The notes beneath the pieces were generated by a model. That model saw only the letters and a list, made by a program, of their open reading frames with translations. It ran no database searches and had not been told where the DNA came from. From Pardosa pseudoannulata (lineage: Eukaryota > Arthropoda > Arachnida > Araneae > Lycosidae): DNA of 64,000 nucleotides. The stretch spans positions 113,308,312 through 113,372,311 of the forward strand of contig CM063502.1 in the NCBI GenBank assembly GCA_032207245.1. Reading direction: 5' to 3'. Shown here piece after piece: positions 1 to 14,830 of this stretch (the first letter of the stretch is position 1; each line of letters starts with the position of its first letter). Position numbers and translations under genes: made by a program.

Positions 1-600
1 TGCGATTATAGCCTTGGAATAATAAACTGTGCGATATTAAAAAGTTATTCAATCCTATAATAAATCATTGACTGTAACAGGAAATTCAAAAACGAAAATC
101 TAATTAGATTTATTTTTTGTAACTTTTGTTAAATGATTATGATACACCGTAAAAAAATACCAAGTACCATAGAAGCCGTAATGAATCATTAATAATTACA
201 ATAAATAAGACTCAATGAAAGGCAAAATAAATGAAATGCTGATTTTGCCAACTTGTTCTCGCTAGGTGTTTGTTGGAAATTGCGGTTATTTTCTAAATTA
301 GTAGACGGACTTTTGAACTTTCCAAGTGATTAGATCGTCATTTTTAAGAAACGTACTGTTGCAACACATGAATTGACAGTAGAAAAACTGAATTTCTTGT
401 GAATAGGTATCGCTTTTTTACATAATCATCATCTAAATTCGACAAGCAAGAATGAATCAAAGGCAAATGTTCAATCAATCAATGTCAAATGTTCGTCAAT
501 TAATCAAAGTTAAATGTTCGTCAGTTTAATAGAAGTATTTTCTTTCACAGGGTCCTAGTTTTAGGAGGCCGCTACTTAATTTTAGAAGGGACTTTTACAA
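1..600. other. AT-rich sequence, no gene seen
   Basis: No long reading frame or recognisable element is visible. A short motif, AAATGTTCGTCA, occurs twice near 485-527, next to a run of ATCA-type simple repeats. It reads as non-coding sequence. Confidence 0.6.
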
Positions 601-954
<354 letters not shown>

Positions 955-1510
955 TTATGCATGTACAAATTACAATAAATTTTTTTATAGTTGAATTTAT
1001 AATTATATAATTTTCTTAGACCTTTTTAAAACACATATTTATAAAATTGACGGAAAAATAAGAGGATATGTTCTCTCATATCAAAAATAATTTAATCAAG
1101 TTTCAATGAATGAAGGACTAACAAGAACTGAAATTAAATTTTATATTAAAATTTTCGATGTCTCACTTTGTAACATTACTGTAGTCCCTATAACGCCTTT
1201 TAAGTTAACTTACATGCATGAAAGAAAAAAAAACTGTTAAGAAATTTTAATTAAGAAAAGGAAATAAGAAAAGTTATATTCAGATTTAAATGTCTTGTAA
1301 GGGTAAAATGAAAATGTGAATGAAATTTGCTACGAAGTAAGATACTTTAATCTCCTTTTCCTGTTGCACTGTGATAAAAAAAAATCCTATTTCAGGGGAA
1401 TTTCTTGGAGAACAAATGCAATCTGCGTTTTAAATTAACTCCTAGAATGATAAGAAAAAGTGAAATAAATAATATAAAATTATTTAAAGTAAAGATACAT
1501 AACTTTTGTT

Positions 1511-1730
1511 AACATCATGCCGTGAAATGTTAAGTATTAACAGATAACTACGAAGCGAGAGCTATTTTTAATTTAACTTTTATTCATGAATTTCCCTAAA
1601 ATATTTATTTTATTATTTAAGAGTATTAAATTCTATTTATATCATTAATTACATCATCAAATTTTATTTATAGTTTTAATAATTTCCTTAATGACTTAGG
1701 AATTTAAAGGATTTTTAAATATAAAAGATT
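1511..1730. repeat. Dispersed duplicate, copy 1 of 2
   Basis: About 180-220 bases beginning near AACATCATG and running through ACTACGAAGCGAGAGC to ATATAAAAGATT recur almost unchanged at 2551-2768 in the same orientation. The start region differs slightly (indels), while the rest is near identical, so the duplication is fairly recent. No protein or element ends are visible in it. Confidence 0.9.
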
Positions 1731-2340
1731 CTGCACCCAAATATATAGTTAAATTAAAATAATACAAACATATGCTATTTATATGATGCAAACCATTTAT
1801 ATTATTTTTGTAATAATAAGTGAATTTTAGATTCCTGTTATTTAAAAGTAATCTTATTTAATAAGTTGTGTAAAGTAATAAAGTTTCTTAATCTAAATAT
1901 AATTAAATAAAAAGTAATTTTTTATAAATTTCAACTTTACTTGATTTTTATTTATATTAAATAATTAAATTTAATACGTAATTTAATAGCTTGCAAATTT
2001 GCAAACCTTAAAACTTTTACTTTTCACATAGATGTAAAGATAATCAAAGGTAGCATTTCTACATGCGAAAGTTTTCATACGAATACACTAATTTAAGTTT
2101 AATATTGAATGAATGCCTAAGGGTTTTAAAAATATTATTCATCATTTATACGAATTTGTTTTAAATATGATTTGTTAGCTTACGTGGAACACATTTTACA
2201 GACTTGCATTTTGCAACAAAAATAGAATGATGTAAATATATTAAGGATGCATGAACAATCTGCAGTGAAAAGACATTTAAATCAAAGGATACTATTTAGG
2301 TTAAGATACTTTATTCTACAGAGTAGTAATATGGGCTAAC

Positions 2341-2380
2341 AATGTGTATATATGTATATTGATATTGATATATATATATA

Positions 2381-2426
<46 letters not shown>

Positions 2427-2490
2427 ATATAAATATGTATGTTTTTGTTATATATTTATTATATATAATATACAAATATATAATATAAAA

Positions 2491-2550
<60 letters not shown>
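2341..2550. repeat. TA-rich microsatellite tract
   Basis: Two pure (TA)n runs, near 2368-2420 and 2506-2551, are joined by degenerate ATA/TTA sequence. The tract sits directly before the second copy of the 1.5 kb duplicate. Confidence 0.95.
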
Positions 2551-2552
<2 letters not shown>

Positions 2553-2768
2553 CATCATGGGAAATGTTAAGACTACACACGTAACTACGAAGCGAGAGCT
2601 ATTTTTAATTTAACTTTTATTCATGAATTTCCCTAAAATATTTATTTTATTATTTAAGAGTATTAAATTCTATTTATATCATTAATTACATCATCAAATT
2701 TTATTTATAGTTTTAATAATTTCCTTAATGACTTAGGAATTTAAAGGATTTTTAAATATAAAAGATTT
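2551..2768. repeat. Dispersed duplicate, copy 2 of 2
   Basis: Same orientation as the copy at 1511-1730, about 1.04 kb downstream. The left edge abuts a (TA)n tract, which suggests the microsatellite took part in the rearrangement. Confidence 0.9.
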
Positions 2769-5270
2769 ATATTTATACTGTGATTTGACTTAAACAACAT
2801 CGAAATACTAACTACTACTATCTACATCAAATATTACTAACGAAGTAACTGATCAGAGTTTTATTTTCCGACTGGGAGATAAAATGTGGGGCTGTTTTGT
2901 GTACATTATTTTGAATCCATTGAAAGCAAGATGGGCAAATAAAGGAAAATATTGTAGTAAGCAGAAACATATGTATCGAAATAGTCAGGGACGATTTTAT
3001 AACATGTGATGGGTTAGACTACACACTAAACTTTCGACAAGCTAGATCAGCATGATTGTGTAATTTTTTCATTCAGGAATAGAAAAGTGGAAAAACGTAA
3101 ATTGTATTGTAGTTTGATGAATTTCAAGTAAATTAAAATATTGTGTATGATACTATCCAAAAGTAAATTCCATTTCAAATTGGGTAGACGGTGTGAAATT
3201 TTGTTCCGTTTACTAAATGAAAAATTATTATCTCTAATGGATAAGTATTTTCCTCTCACAAAATTCACATGAAGCTTTTATATTACGAGACATGACAAAT
3301 AATGCTTATCTGACATTAAATGTTTCATTATTTTTATATTTTCTTTACGGTATTTATTCATGGTTTACAACTAATTCTCACCAAACTCTATTTTGTAATT
3401 TTTATTATCATGAATGTGTAGAGGTAATTTATCGATATTTTACATTCTTAAGTCTGCGACGTTAAGTATTGTTTATAATACTTGTCTCTCTCTCTCTTGT
3501 TTATACATATTGTCTCCATACTGTTTTATGTTTTAGGCAATCAGAGAGTGTTAAAATTTTAACCTCCATAATAATATAAAAACCCCGTTTATATTGCGGA
3601 CACTAAAATAATGCTTCAATGACATTAAAGTTTTCTTTATTTTATGTTTAATTTTTTTTCTCTTTTTCAATCATAATACTCATTTCAATCATAAACTATT
3701 TATACTTAATATAAATAGTTTGAAAATTCAGCATTTAGATCAGCAACTCTTAAAAATATCCCTTTGCATAGCTAGGAATATACTTTTTACAATTTTTTGT
3801 TTTTGAACTAAATATAAATAAGACAGTTGGACAAGCAAATTAATTGAAAAAAAAAAAATCTTTGGAATGTTGTAAGCGATGTAAAAGTAACAAAAAAGTG
3901 TTTATTACTACTATGCACTAATTATATTACTATTGCACAATTTGTATGTTACTATTGCTCAAATATTTCCCATAACATTTGAAAAACTTTTCACAGTTTA
4001 GTAAATTTTAAGATTTATGTATATGATAAATACTATTCGTGTGATTCACTGACATTAATATTTTTACATCACTACTGTTCATAAAATATATTATTCTGTG
4101 CTGTGCATTATATTTAAAAAATTTTAACTAAGTATATTCTCAGTATGCTAATATTTATCTTGAAGTTTTGTCTTAAGTCTTATACTAATTTCAAGTTAAT
4201 GTAGCCGGTACTAAAGACTTTTGTATGGATATATCAAGGAGCATTACTACTAATTAAAGTTAAGCATTTACAAATATTTTCCCTCTTAGACATTAACAAT
4301 TTAAATCAGTTATTATTTATTTCTTGCGAAGCCTGTTAGTTCACATACAAAGTTATAATTTGAAATCGAAATTATTTAAAACAGAATAATATTAACCTGC
4401 TTGCTTAGAGTCGAGATACGTTTTCGTAAATTACTGATAATGAGCTCAGATAATGGGGAGCTTAATGATAAGCCTGTGGTAAACTGCAGCTAGTTACAAT
4501 CAATTAATTCACATGAAAATCAATCTGAGGGTCATAATTATACTTTTGAAGTAGAAATTGTGCCTATTATAATTTGTTTTAACTATGGAAAGATTAAAGA
4601 CATTATTATCGGGTAATGTTTGTAGGTTTGAAAAAAAAATAGTACAGATTAAAATACTACAAATATATTAGAATTTACCGAAAATGTTCCTTTAATTTCA
4701 AATCTCATTTAAATAAAAAAGGAAGTTGTATTACATCATATTAATATTTCTAAATTTATTGGAAAAAATTCCTAAAATTAATAATTATATTTTAGAAGGT
4801 TAGAAATTATTACAACTGTTTATCTAAAAAATCCATTAAAAGTGCATATAATTTGTAGAAGGGACACTACTATGAATAAAAAATATACAAAACCTTTAGG
4901 AACTATCTAATGTTTTTCTTTTTAACCTAGTCAATGTTACTATATTGTTTAATACAAATCATCGACTGGGATGTGAAGTTAATGTTTCAACAGTAATTTT
5001 CTGAGTCTGTTTTTGAAATAAAACTGTTAAGATTTCAAATATGTATTAATATTTCTTTTTAAATTTATTCAATGATAATTTACAAACGAATGAAATCTTA
5101 TTGTAGTTATTTAGTTTTATTAAAAAAATAAAGACCTTACATTATTTTACTCAGAAATACCAAAGGAAAAAAATTTTTGTATTATTTTAAACTTTTATAT
5201 CTGAATGATTAGGTAATATTTAATCTGCAATCTTCTTCTCAATGATTTGGTATTAAAAGTTTCCCAATTG
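2769..5270. other. AT-rich sequence, no gene seen
   Basis: Reading frames here are at most 73 codons and resemble nothing known. A perfect 12-base stem with a 5-base loop lies at 3693-3721 (AAACTATTTATA and its complement). Nothing else stands out. Confidence 0.6.
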
Positions 5271-5280
5271 TGGTTTACAC

Positions 5281-5475
5281 TTGGTTTTGTTTGGTCTGGA
5301 GCATTACGGTCTAATGTTTTGCGACACGAGAAGAATTAGACGGGTACTATTGCTTAAAAATGATTCCGAACGGCTACGATCACCCACGACACAGTGGAAT
5401 TCGAACCCACGAGCTCTAGTTTCAAAGATCAGAGAGCTAATCATTCGGCCCTCGTTTGGCAGCGTACAGTTGACT
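5281..5475 (-). mobile_element. tRNA-derived SINE, old copy
   Basis: On the minus strand this reads as a tRNA-like head followed by a body and a degenerate CCAAG/CAAAACC tail at the low-coordinate end. The pol III B-box is visible as GGTTCGAATTC (5397-5407 on the plus strand in reverse), and GGCCGAATGATTAG resembles the A-box. The body shares CCGTTCGGAATC, CTCGTGTCGCAAAA-like and GACCGTAATGCTCC-like segments with the copies at 22.6, 52.2 and 54.6 kb, but is more diverged. I could not find a clear target-site duplication. The 69-codon plus-strand frame across it is a shadow. Confidence 0.75.
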
Positions 5476-5646
5476 CTAATCTTAAAATGATGTATACAAA
5501 GTATATCGTAATAAACCGGTATGTTATGTAAAGGAAAATAGTTTTATGCAGTATGTATATTTCATAGTAGAATGAAAGACTGAAAGATAGCTGCTGCGTA
5601 AGTCTACTACCTTATATAAGAAGAAAATAATTTAAGCACACAGGAG

Positions 5647-6690
5647 TTAAGTTTCCTTTAAGTAGTTTTCATTACAAATTGGTTTTTATGGAAGTTAATT
5701 TTTATTTCTATTAATTGTATTATACTTGTCGAAACCCAATATTTTAATAAATTTAATTTTCGAAAATATTTTTCCTCAAACCAATATTTAAAATTATCAT
5801 CAGTTTCTTGATATATAAACCTTATTTGATGCACTAATTTAGAATTTTCTTTCACGAATTTTCTGAATAGTGTTTATACAATATTTTTTTAACTATATGG
5901 TTTTTTTTTCTGTTTCTAATGGATACTCGTCTCTCTTTTGCTTTTTCTTATAATACAAATTTTACTTTAAATACAAGTTTTCATAGCTAATATTCAACAT
6001 TCCCATAACAAACTATTTTCTTTCTTTTAACGATATTTTGTCTCACCAAAAGTCTTTTAAAAACTTTCAGACATTTTTCTGTTTATTTTTGGACAGCACA
6101 AACTTTTGGGGCTGACAAAGTAGAAGTCTTCAATACTTAAGATTTCTTATGACTCACAAGTTTCACTTAAGTAGTTTTCATTACAATTTGGTTTTTATGG
6201 AAGCTAATTTTTATTTCTATTTATTGTATTATACTTGTCAAAACCCAACATTTTAATAAATTTCCTTTTCGGAATAAATATTTTTCCTCAAACCAATATT
6301 TAAATGTATCACCAGTTTCTTGATAATTTATGAACCTTATTTGATGCACTAATTTTGGATTTTCTTTCACGACTGTTCTCAATATTTTCTAAATAGTGTT
6401 TATAAAACATTTAGATTCATTGCTTCAAACTTTATGCTTTTTTTTACTGTTTCTAATGGATACTCATCTCCCGTTCACTTTTTCTTATAATACAAATTTC
6501 ACTTTCAATAGAAGTTTTCATCGCTAATATTCAACATTCCCATAACAAACTATTTTCTTTCTTTTAACGATATTTTGTCTCACCAAACAGCTTTTAAAAA
6601 CTTTCAGACATTTTTCTACTTATTTTTGGAGAGCGCAAACTTTTGTGGCTGATAAAGTATAAGCCTTTAATACTTAAGATTTCTTATGGC
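5647..6690. repeat. Two-copy tandem duplication, about 0.52 kb unit
   Basis: The sequence from about 5647 to 6162 (starting AAGTAGTTTTCATTACAAAT, ending near the TTAAGATTTCTTATG segment) is repeated from about 6163 to 6690. The copies share long blocks but carry several substitutions and small indels, so the duplication is not recent. No coding potential is seen; the 65-codon minus frame inside copy 1 is broken in copy 2. Confidence 0.9.
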
Positions 6691-6912
6691 TCATAGAGGA
6701 AAATAATGCACGTGACTGATTATCTTTTTAATTCATGTTAAACGCCTGAAAGATTTTAAAATCATTTTTAGAAAATTATTAGCGTGAAATCTCTAGGTAA
6801 TAGCTCTGAGAAAAAAAAAAACATTTAACGTTCATGTAAGTGACCAAAAGATAATGTTTGGGATAACCTTTGATATTTTCTGAATAAAATTAAATTTGAC
6901 TTTTAGTTTAGT

Positions 6913-6989
<77 letters not shown>
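6913..6989. repeat. (TA)n microsatellite
   Basis: A nearly uninterrupted run of about 38 TA units. Confidence 0.98.
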
Positions 6990-6995
<6 letters not shown>

Positions 6996-9900
6996 ATGAT
7001 TTTCGCAGTAATCTATTTTCATCTGTGTTTAAATACTTCTACTCTTCATGAAGTGCAAATTATTTTTTATAATACGCATTAATGGTTATTATTATTTATT
7101 TTATGTATCAGAGTCATATTTATTTTAATAACATATAAATTTTACATGTAATGTACTTTTAAGTTTTCATTAAATTGGATTTCCACTGAAATTTAAAGAG
7201 AAATTTTCGAATGAATCAGAAAATACTTTTTTAGAAAAATAATTAAAAACGTATTGCGGCTATTTTACCTAAAACATTTTTTTATTAATATAAAAGGATT
7301 TCAAAGAATATAGATAAACATTACAGATATTTTATTAAATTGTACATATGGTTGTATTGCTGAGAAACTACTCAGATGATAGCAATATAAAGTTTTCACA
7401 ATCTTGTTTGAATCTTATGAATGACAAGGATGCAACCTTTTCACTAGGTTAATATTTAATTTTACAAAAACTTTAACAGCATAGTTGCCACAACTTTCCT
7501 TGTTTACAAAAACTAGAAAGTTTAAATCAAGCTTTTCAATACAACCTTTTAACATGGTTACCACAAAATCGGCAATGCATCCTTTTTTCTTTCTTATTTT
7601 AAGGAAAAAAGGTATTATTAAGTTCTTTATTGCAATGTTTTGATGAGGTTGGCAAAGATTAGGTTGGTAAAATGATTTAGTTATGCATTTTTTTTGGAAA
7701 CTCTCTATTATTATCGTTAAACCTTTGTTATTAGATTTATTAGATTAGCGAAAATATACTGCATTTTCATAGCATATAAAATTTTACCTATGACATTCTT
7801 ATAATTTATATATTTACATATCTTTCTTCATTTCAGTATCTTATATAAAACGTTTTATAACTTTGATATATCTCTGATTACAGTAGTTTAGACATCAAAC
7901 ATTCAAGCCATAGGAGACTTTTGATATAACGTTTCAAATTAACTGATCTACTGTTGATTTCTAAACCTCATGAATGTATTTTTACATCACTAATATTAAT
8001 TGTGGAATAAAATACATTTTGAGAATAAGGGAAAGCCTATTAATCTTGACCAACAAGTATTTTGTTTATTTCTAAAGTATAATTATAATTTAAATAGAAA
8101 TATTTTAGGTTTAATTTATGTATATTTTAAAGGTTTTAAGCTTTTTATTTTGTTGAAAATTCAACAGCTCATAAAGGAAACAATTCTCAAGGGTTTTCAT
8201 AAAAATAAATATTATTTTTATAATTTCTTACAATTAACAAAGTTTGTTACATTAATCAAATCATACGATTGCAACTCTCCTTCAAAACATTGACTTTGAG
8301 GGGATAATTATTAATTGTTACTCGGATAATTTTTTCTGAAATGGAAAGTGAATTAACAATTGATCATTTGCAATAATTTTACTTCAGCATAATTTGTTAT
8401 GATATAATTTTGTAGTGCACATATTTATTTCTTTGAGAGGCTTTATACTCTTCGTGTAATTTTCTAAATTATTTATTATTTTATATATTTTGTCTCATTT
8501 ATAAAAAAATCTAAAAACATTTGATTTAAACTTTATTTTTCATTCACCGACTTTTAGTATTTCAGAAATAAAACTTCTTTAATATATATGCGAGTATGAA
8601 AAATATTTTATTTAAATTAGAATTCATTGCTACAAAAAGCTTTCCACTGTAATTCGAAAATAATATTCCAAATTTTCATGCAGAAATGAAGAGAATATGT
8701 AAAAAATTATAATAATCAGAAATACCGCATTAAAGAAACAAAAACAAGTATAAACTAATTACAAAAATCATAAATATGTTAAGAAATACGTACAAAATAT
8801 TATTCTTTGTATCTAAAGATACTGCGATAAAAATGCTCTCACAACTGTTAAAGGATATTTTATTCTAACATGTAAAATATTATTTAAAAAATTTAAAATA
8901 TATAAGAATGAAATTTATTGGTAAAATGTATATTTTTAAAAAGAAAAAAAATCACTTATATTCTACAAAAATTAGAACTATTTCGCAGAAAAATAATTTT
9001 ATAACGAATGAGAAAATGCCTTTGTAAAATACTATTCTGGCATCTCCACATTAAACTTCTATTGAACAAATCCCTAGCTTAGTTTCCATAATTTATGAGC
9101 AATTATAATGAGCATCTAATCAAATGATGACTGAAACTTAGATAGAAAAATAAAAGTATATACCGCTGTTCGGTACAGATTCATTTGTTTTGAATAATGA
9201 GGAATAGAAATATTCATCAAAATCATTTTTTTAAAAAAACACGCTTGTAAAATAATATAAACTTGTGGGTCTCCAGCAAGATAATACAAAAGACTAAGAT
9301 TCGATGTGAGAGCAAACTGTGGAATAATCCTCATGCTTGAGCTCACAAATGCTTAGGAAATATAGACTTGTTTAGATAATCAAACCAGCTGCTGAAACAA
9401 AATTCAGCAGGATGCTTTTCTGACAATATATTTAAATTTATTTCAAAAAACATTTATAGAATTAAAAGCAGCTGCTAGATTTTAAAAATATTTCATAATT
9501 CGTAAAAAAACATGTCGGTTCGAGGAGAAACAAAGTAAACATTCCGACCAATTATTATTTGCGATCAAATAAAAAGAAATTAAGTGTGACGGATGTAGAA
9601 ATCATATATTTAAAAATAACGTGTGATTTAGTGACAGAAATATTCAGATTTAAGACATAATTATAGCCAAAAGAGGAATAAAATAAATTATCACTTTATA
9701 AAATGTAATTACTAAATACTTTATAAAAAGTAATTTCTTAAATTTCAGTATCATCAACATTTTAAACCTTTACAAAACTTTTTTTAAAGAATTATTTGAA
9801 CATTTCTACAACATTGTCAAGAGAAAGGATTATTTGTTTATTATTGTACAAACTTTGTCTCAATGTTAGAATCTAAATTTTATCAGTAAAAGAAAACTGT

Positions 9901-12684
9901 AAACATTGCGGCAAAGTTGTACGGTATAAAGTTTTTTTTGTACAGTTACTTAAATATTATAATAGCGATAAAATGAAAGCATTAAAAGTGCAAGTATCTG
10001 ACAAGGAATTAACAACCTTTGCACAACTTACATCCTACTTGCGTACTGTTGAAACGATCTATACTATTTCCAAGTATTATTGTGATAAACGCGGTTTCAC
10101 CATTGCTTAAAATACAAATATTAAAACATATTTAAAGAAATATCAAAGAATTAAGTGCAATATTTTCATATTCCTCTAAGAAAAAAATTAGAAATAGGAG
10201 GTTGCGGAAATTTTTATAAAAAAAGATTCAAGATAATTTTATCCTGATTGTACTTTGGCAAAATTAAACTGTTCCCTAAATGATTAGCAATTGTAAGATT
10301 AATTATTGAGTTACTCCGTTCTAGCCGTTTATTACTGAGTCATTATAGGATTATAAGCAAGATTACTTAGTTATCTATGAATACATTAAATTGTTGAATA
10401 TTGAGGGAAAATACTCTATGGAATTGGGGTATTAGACTTTTGGAAACATGAACATTAAATTATGCATTAGAAAGTTTAAAATAAATTTACTATAAAGCTT
10501 TATGCCTAGAAAATTAAATATTAAAAGATAATTTTCATTTTCTTTTAAACCTGAGAACTGGAAGTTTATTTAATTCTCCACCAGCAATATAAATTTAAAT
10601 TCTAGTAGATTGACTAGCTTTATATTGTTTTGCTCTTATTGTAGATTGATTAAGTTTTTAGTATTGCCATAAAGAAAATTTAACATTAAAATATTACCAT
10701 TTTTAGAAAATTCAAACATCAAGAGGATTAGTATATTTCTAATGTAATACAAAGAATATTTTTATATTTTAATTTTAATATATTGCTTTACATTTTTCAC
10801 AGATTTGATTCTGTTACCTTGTCTAAATGTTCACTAATTTAAAAAAAGCACAGTAAAAACAGTATTTGAATAAAAAAACTTATTTACTTTTTTGAAAAAT
10901 GTACTTTCATTCAGAATGTTTTTATTTTTTAATCTATAGTAATTAGTGATGACAAATTTAGCTCAGAATTCGGGCTTTAGCACTTTACAACCAGATAAAA
11001 ATAAAAGAGAAATGAGAGAAAAAGGGAATTTTTTTATGTTGGAAAACAAATTGTTACATATTTTTATCTTTCATTTTAATAACAACAATGAAATTTTGCA
11101 AAGCATTAAGAGTAACAATTATAAGTAAAAATTAAACATTTTTTATAGGAGGATTCAGTGATTAAGCATTTTCAAAAACTAAATAATGTACACGTTTAGA
11201 CAATAATATACTTAAAACATGTTTAAACAGTTGTTTTATAATTTTCCTGAAATGATTTTGTATATTTCCCTTCCAAATATTTTTTCGAAAAATGAACAGT
11301 TCATGTTTGAAACAGTTGCTTATTACAAAAAACTTTATAAATGTATTTCTAGGATGTTTTCTGAAGGAATAATAATTCATCAATTCTTCACATAAGTTCT
11401 ATGAGTTTGTCTAAAATTATACTTACGAGTTTTCAGTGAGTGTTTTCATACTTGAAAATTTCTGGTTTTTAAAACTTTAACCGCTTAAAAGTTGGCTAAA
11501 TAAAAAACCTTTATCAAAACAAAAATAATTCAGCTCATTCTTCTAACGAGATATCTAACATCAATAAATCAAGTCATGTTTAACACATTGGTGTCCAAAT
11601 AAGGTATACGTTTTCGACGCATACAGGGGATAATCACATGTAGAAAGAATAAAAATATATTTTAAAGAATGGGAAACATTACAAAACAAAAATTGGGAAG
11701 AAATGCTTGAAAAATTATCCCATTGAATATATATCAATCAAAATAGAAATAATACAAATTGAAAGAATATTGCCATTTACCATGAGTAAAAACAGCAAAA
11801 TATTTTACAAAGAAGTTGGACAGAATGTTAAGAACTTCATCAGTAGAATCAGAATTCCAGAGAACTCCGTTTGAAAATGTAAATATACCACCAAAGGCCT
11901 TCTAGTTCAGCACATCTTAAAGATAGACAAAAGTTTCAAGTACTTCAGGTATCTATAGGGCTGAATATCTCGTAATTATTTTGATCTGGAAATTGTTTCG
12001 TTGCAGCAAGAAGCTTTAATAAAGCCTCTCTGACGGATATTTTTAATTTTCTTTAAAAATTAATGTTTTCCAGATTCCCTTAGTTATAGATGGATTACTG
12101 CAGTTGTTCTTCAACTGCTTTGAGTTGTTTTGTAATTCTTGGCAGTTCAAAAGTTATAAACTATAAGATATTTATTATTGAAAATGATTATTTCTAATTA
12201 TGCATTATCTAATATTTCTACAACTCTTCCTTTTAGAGTAGTTTTGATTTGATTTCATTTAGTTTTACACAATTTTTTGTAGAGAACAAGTAGACACTTG
12301 TACTAATTCCCTTAAAAAACTAGAATTTCAGAAGCTCCTTCACATCATTGAATTGTACATTTTAAAGATATTTATCCAATAAACTCAGATACCAAAATAA
12401 TTACGATAATTATTTACCAGGCAGCTATAATAACACTTTATAAGAATGTATAAGAACACTTCTTTAAAATGTTCTTGTTATGTTGCTGTTAAGGGAGATT
12501 TACAAGGAGTATTTTAAATGCTAATGATAATACATTAGTTTATTAGCATTTACAAATGACCCACACACACAGGCATGCATTTATATGATATTATAACCAT
12601 AACTAACCAACTTAATTAAAATTGTCCCTAAAATTGGAATCTTTGGGGAAGTTGTACTATTTTTCCTCTAACTTTGGCATTCAG
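6990..12684. other. AT-rich sequence, no gene seen
   Basis: The longest frames are 97 codons (8000-8293, plus), 76 codons (9116-9346, minus) and 73 codons (11162-11383, minus). All have compositions dictated by AT-rich DNA (K, N, I, F, Y) with no motif, no codon bias and no convincing splice context. No mobile-element ends were recognised. Confidence 0.55.
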
Positions 12685-12951
12685 TGTCGAATCCCGAACA
12701 CCAAAATTATTTCCTCCTTAACTTTTCTTATATAACTCTTTTACGTAACTTTGTTTCACCTTTTATGTGTCACGTGATTAATAAAGACTCTCATTGGCCT
12801 GCTCCCTGGCTCCCCCGCACCACTGTATAACAAAATGTAGGTCGTTTTTGCAGCAGATCGCCAAAGACGTGTTGTCTCAGTAAACTCTTTATTTTTAATC
12901 ACAAACTTCGTTGTTTTCTTTTATGGCTTAACGACAGTGCCATTTCTAACA
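12685..12951 (+). mobile_element. Candidate LTR of a retrotransposon (left LTR remnant)
   Basis: This stretch is richer in G+C than its surroundings and has the layout of an LTR. It starts TGTCGAATC, has a TATA-like TTATATAAC near 12731, an AATAAAG near 12780, a GC-rich middle, and ends TTTCTAACA. The next bases, TGATATCA, resemble a decayed TGGTATCA primer-binding site of the type used by some LTR elements. No internal coding region follows and no second LTR was seen, so it would be a truncated remnant. The ends are judged by eye; it could be another repeat type. Confidence 0.42.
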
Positions 12952-13927
12952 TGATATCATTTTAAATTCGTAATGGATCAATACACCCGTTCCACAAATA
13001 TAAGGCCATCAGGACTTTTATGATTATAGGATGCATAAACACTAGGATCTGTAAAGATGTACATACATATCTTCATAAAAAATCTTCCTTAAAATGCTAA
13101 ATAACTACTTTCATAAGTAAATAAGATATACAGAATTTCCTTAAAGCATCTGATCTTTTTCCAAGTATAAAAAATCCATTTCTATTTAAGTAAAATTTAA
13201 AACTAGTACTCATTCTATAAATTGTTTGGTAATTGTTGTCGAAAAGGAAATCATTGATATTAAATATTAATTTCCGAATAAATGGTAAAAATAATAAGTG
13301 GATGCATGCACAAACAAATATACAAATTTATACACAAATACAAGTGCCCATGTACTTACATATTTATGCATATATACTATTTCCTATATGACTTTACCTA
13401 GATTTGTTTCCGTATGGGATGCAAGGCATCATATTTTTAGAATTAATATAACCACTTTCTCGTCTGAGAGCTTTTGAGGGAGAAATATTTTATTTTGAAT
13501 AACTCTTTGTAGAATATCCTGTAAATATATTACAGAGATTGCTTTTATTTAAATGTGTTTTATTTACGACTGGAATGTTTATTATTATATTTTCAAATCA
13601 AAGCAACTTCATTATGTCCTCCCTTCCAAAGAGAACACCTCGATAAAATGAGAAAAAAAAGTATTATTGCTTTGATTGACAAGAAATGCTGCAAGTAAGT
13701 AGCTTTATGTTTATTTATGAAACAAAACAAAGTTATACACTGAGATAAAAATATTAAATTATAAGATAACGTCATATTTGTGTCATTGACAAACTGACGT
13801 TTAAATGCAAAGCAAACAACAAAACCCGGCCTTAATAGGGTATGTGCGCAGACCCTCACCTTTATATAAAGTGTATAGCATGTGATCAAGCTTGTTGCGA
13901 GGTCACCAACCACCACAGTTACAGTAA

Positions 13928-14830
13928 TCACCATTTCACCTGTAAGGCAGTTTCTAAATCTCTTAGAGTGGCTGGAGATAGAAAGTGTCCACATACATCA
14001 CGGCTTACAGTATTCCTAAGATTTTCAATAGTATTAAGGCAGGGCAAGTAAGCTGGCCACCCTATGCGTGCAATCTCTTTACTCTCCAGAAAGTCGTCAA
14101 CGATGGTAACTCTATGAGGACGCAGCTATATAGTCCATTAAAATGAACGAAGGACCAACCAGTTGCTGCGTACAGTTTCACAATGGGACCTAAGACTTCA
14201 TTTCAATACTGCAAATCCGTTACAAAACCGCTCCTGTAAATGTGCAGGTAGTTGCGATATCCCAATGGAGTCTCCACCGCAAAATGAGTGATGTTCGGTA
14301 ATGTTCATCAGGTGTCTTGTTTCCTTCAGAACCATACACGCTTTTCATCGGATTATACGACAAATCTGGACTCATCAGGGAACATAACGTTGCTCCAATG
14401 AGACACAGCCCAATTCGCATGCCGGTGGTTACAATTTAATTGTGCTCCTCTATATTGGGCAAATAAAGGAACACAAACTCGTTCTACCCGGGAGTACGGA
14501 CCATTCAACTGCAGCCCTCGACGAATCAATGGCAGATATCTTCTTACCAATGGTCGCTGCAACTATAGATGTTACATTTGTGGATAGATGTTACATTTGG
14601 TCTATCTTCGATTCCGCTTAGCTATATAGCAACATATCTATCTTCCGAGGGGGTCATAAGCTTTGGATGACTGACTACAGATCTTCGGAAAACTGTTTGA
14701 CTGATTTAGAATTGTTTCCATAATCGTGAAATGACGGAATTATAAACACAGAACATCTGTCACAGACTATCCTGCTTCAATGCCAATTCATGCTTCAACC
14801 CGCCATCACTCAAAATCTTCCATTCGTCTT
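13928..14830 (-). pseudogene. Decayed Tc1-like transposase
   Basis: Translating the minus strand in shifting frames recovers the order expected of a Tc1-family DDE transposase. From the N-terminus, an EAG-(W/Q)SVTDV-type helix-turn-helix segment lies near 14770-14810 and SVISRLWKQF near 14709-14745. Then come SEDRYVAI-like near 14640 and RPLVRRYLPLIRRGL with HANWAVSHWSNVMFPDESRF near 14355-14562 (the DESRF carries the second catalytic aspartate). Further on are a broken DDN-type region and VDDFLESKEIARIGWPAY near 14050-14110. The C-terminal segment SRDVCGHFLSPATLRDLETALQ lies near 13935-13995. At least two frameshifts and several stops separate these blocks, so no functional protein is made. 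I could not define the terminal inverted repeats. Confidence 0.85.

Noticed and set aside
8000..8293. 97-codon plus frame
   Set aside because: K/N/F/Y-rich composition, no motif and no splice or promoter context.
13593..13994. 133-codon minus frame at the transposase end
   Set aside because: Only partly overlaps the transposase C-terminal region and is in the wrong register; the real homology needs frameshifts.
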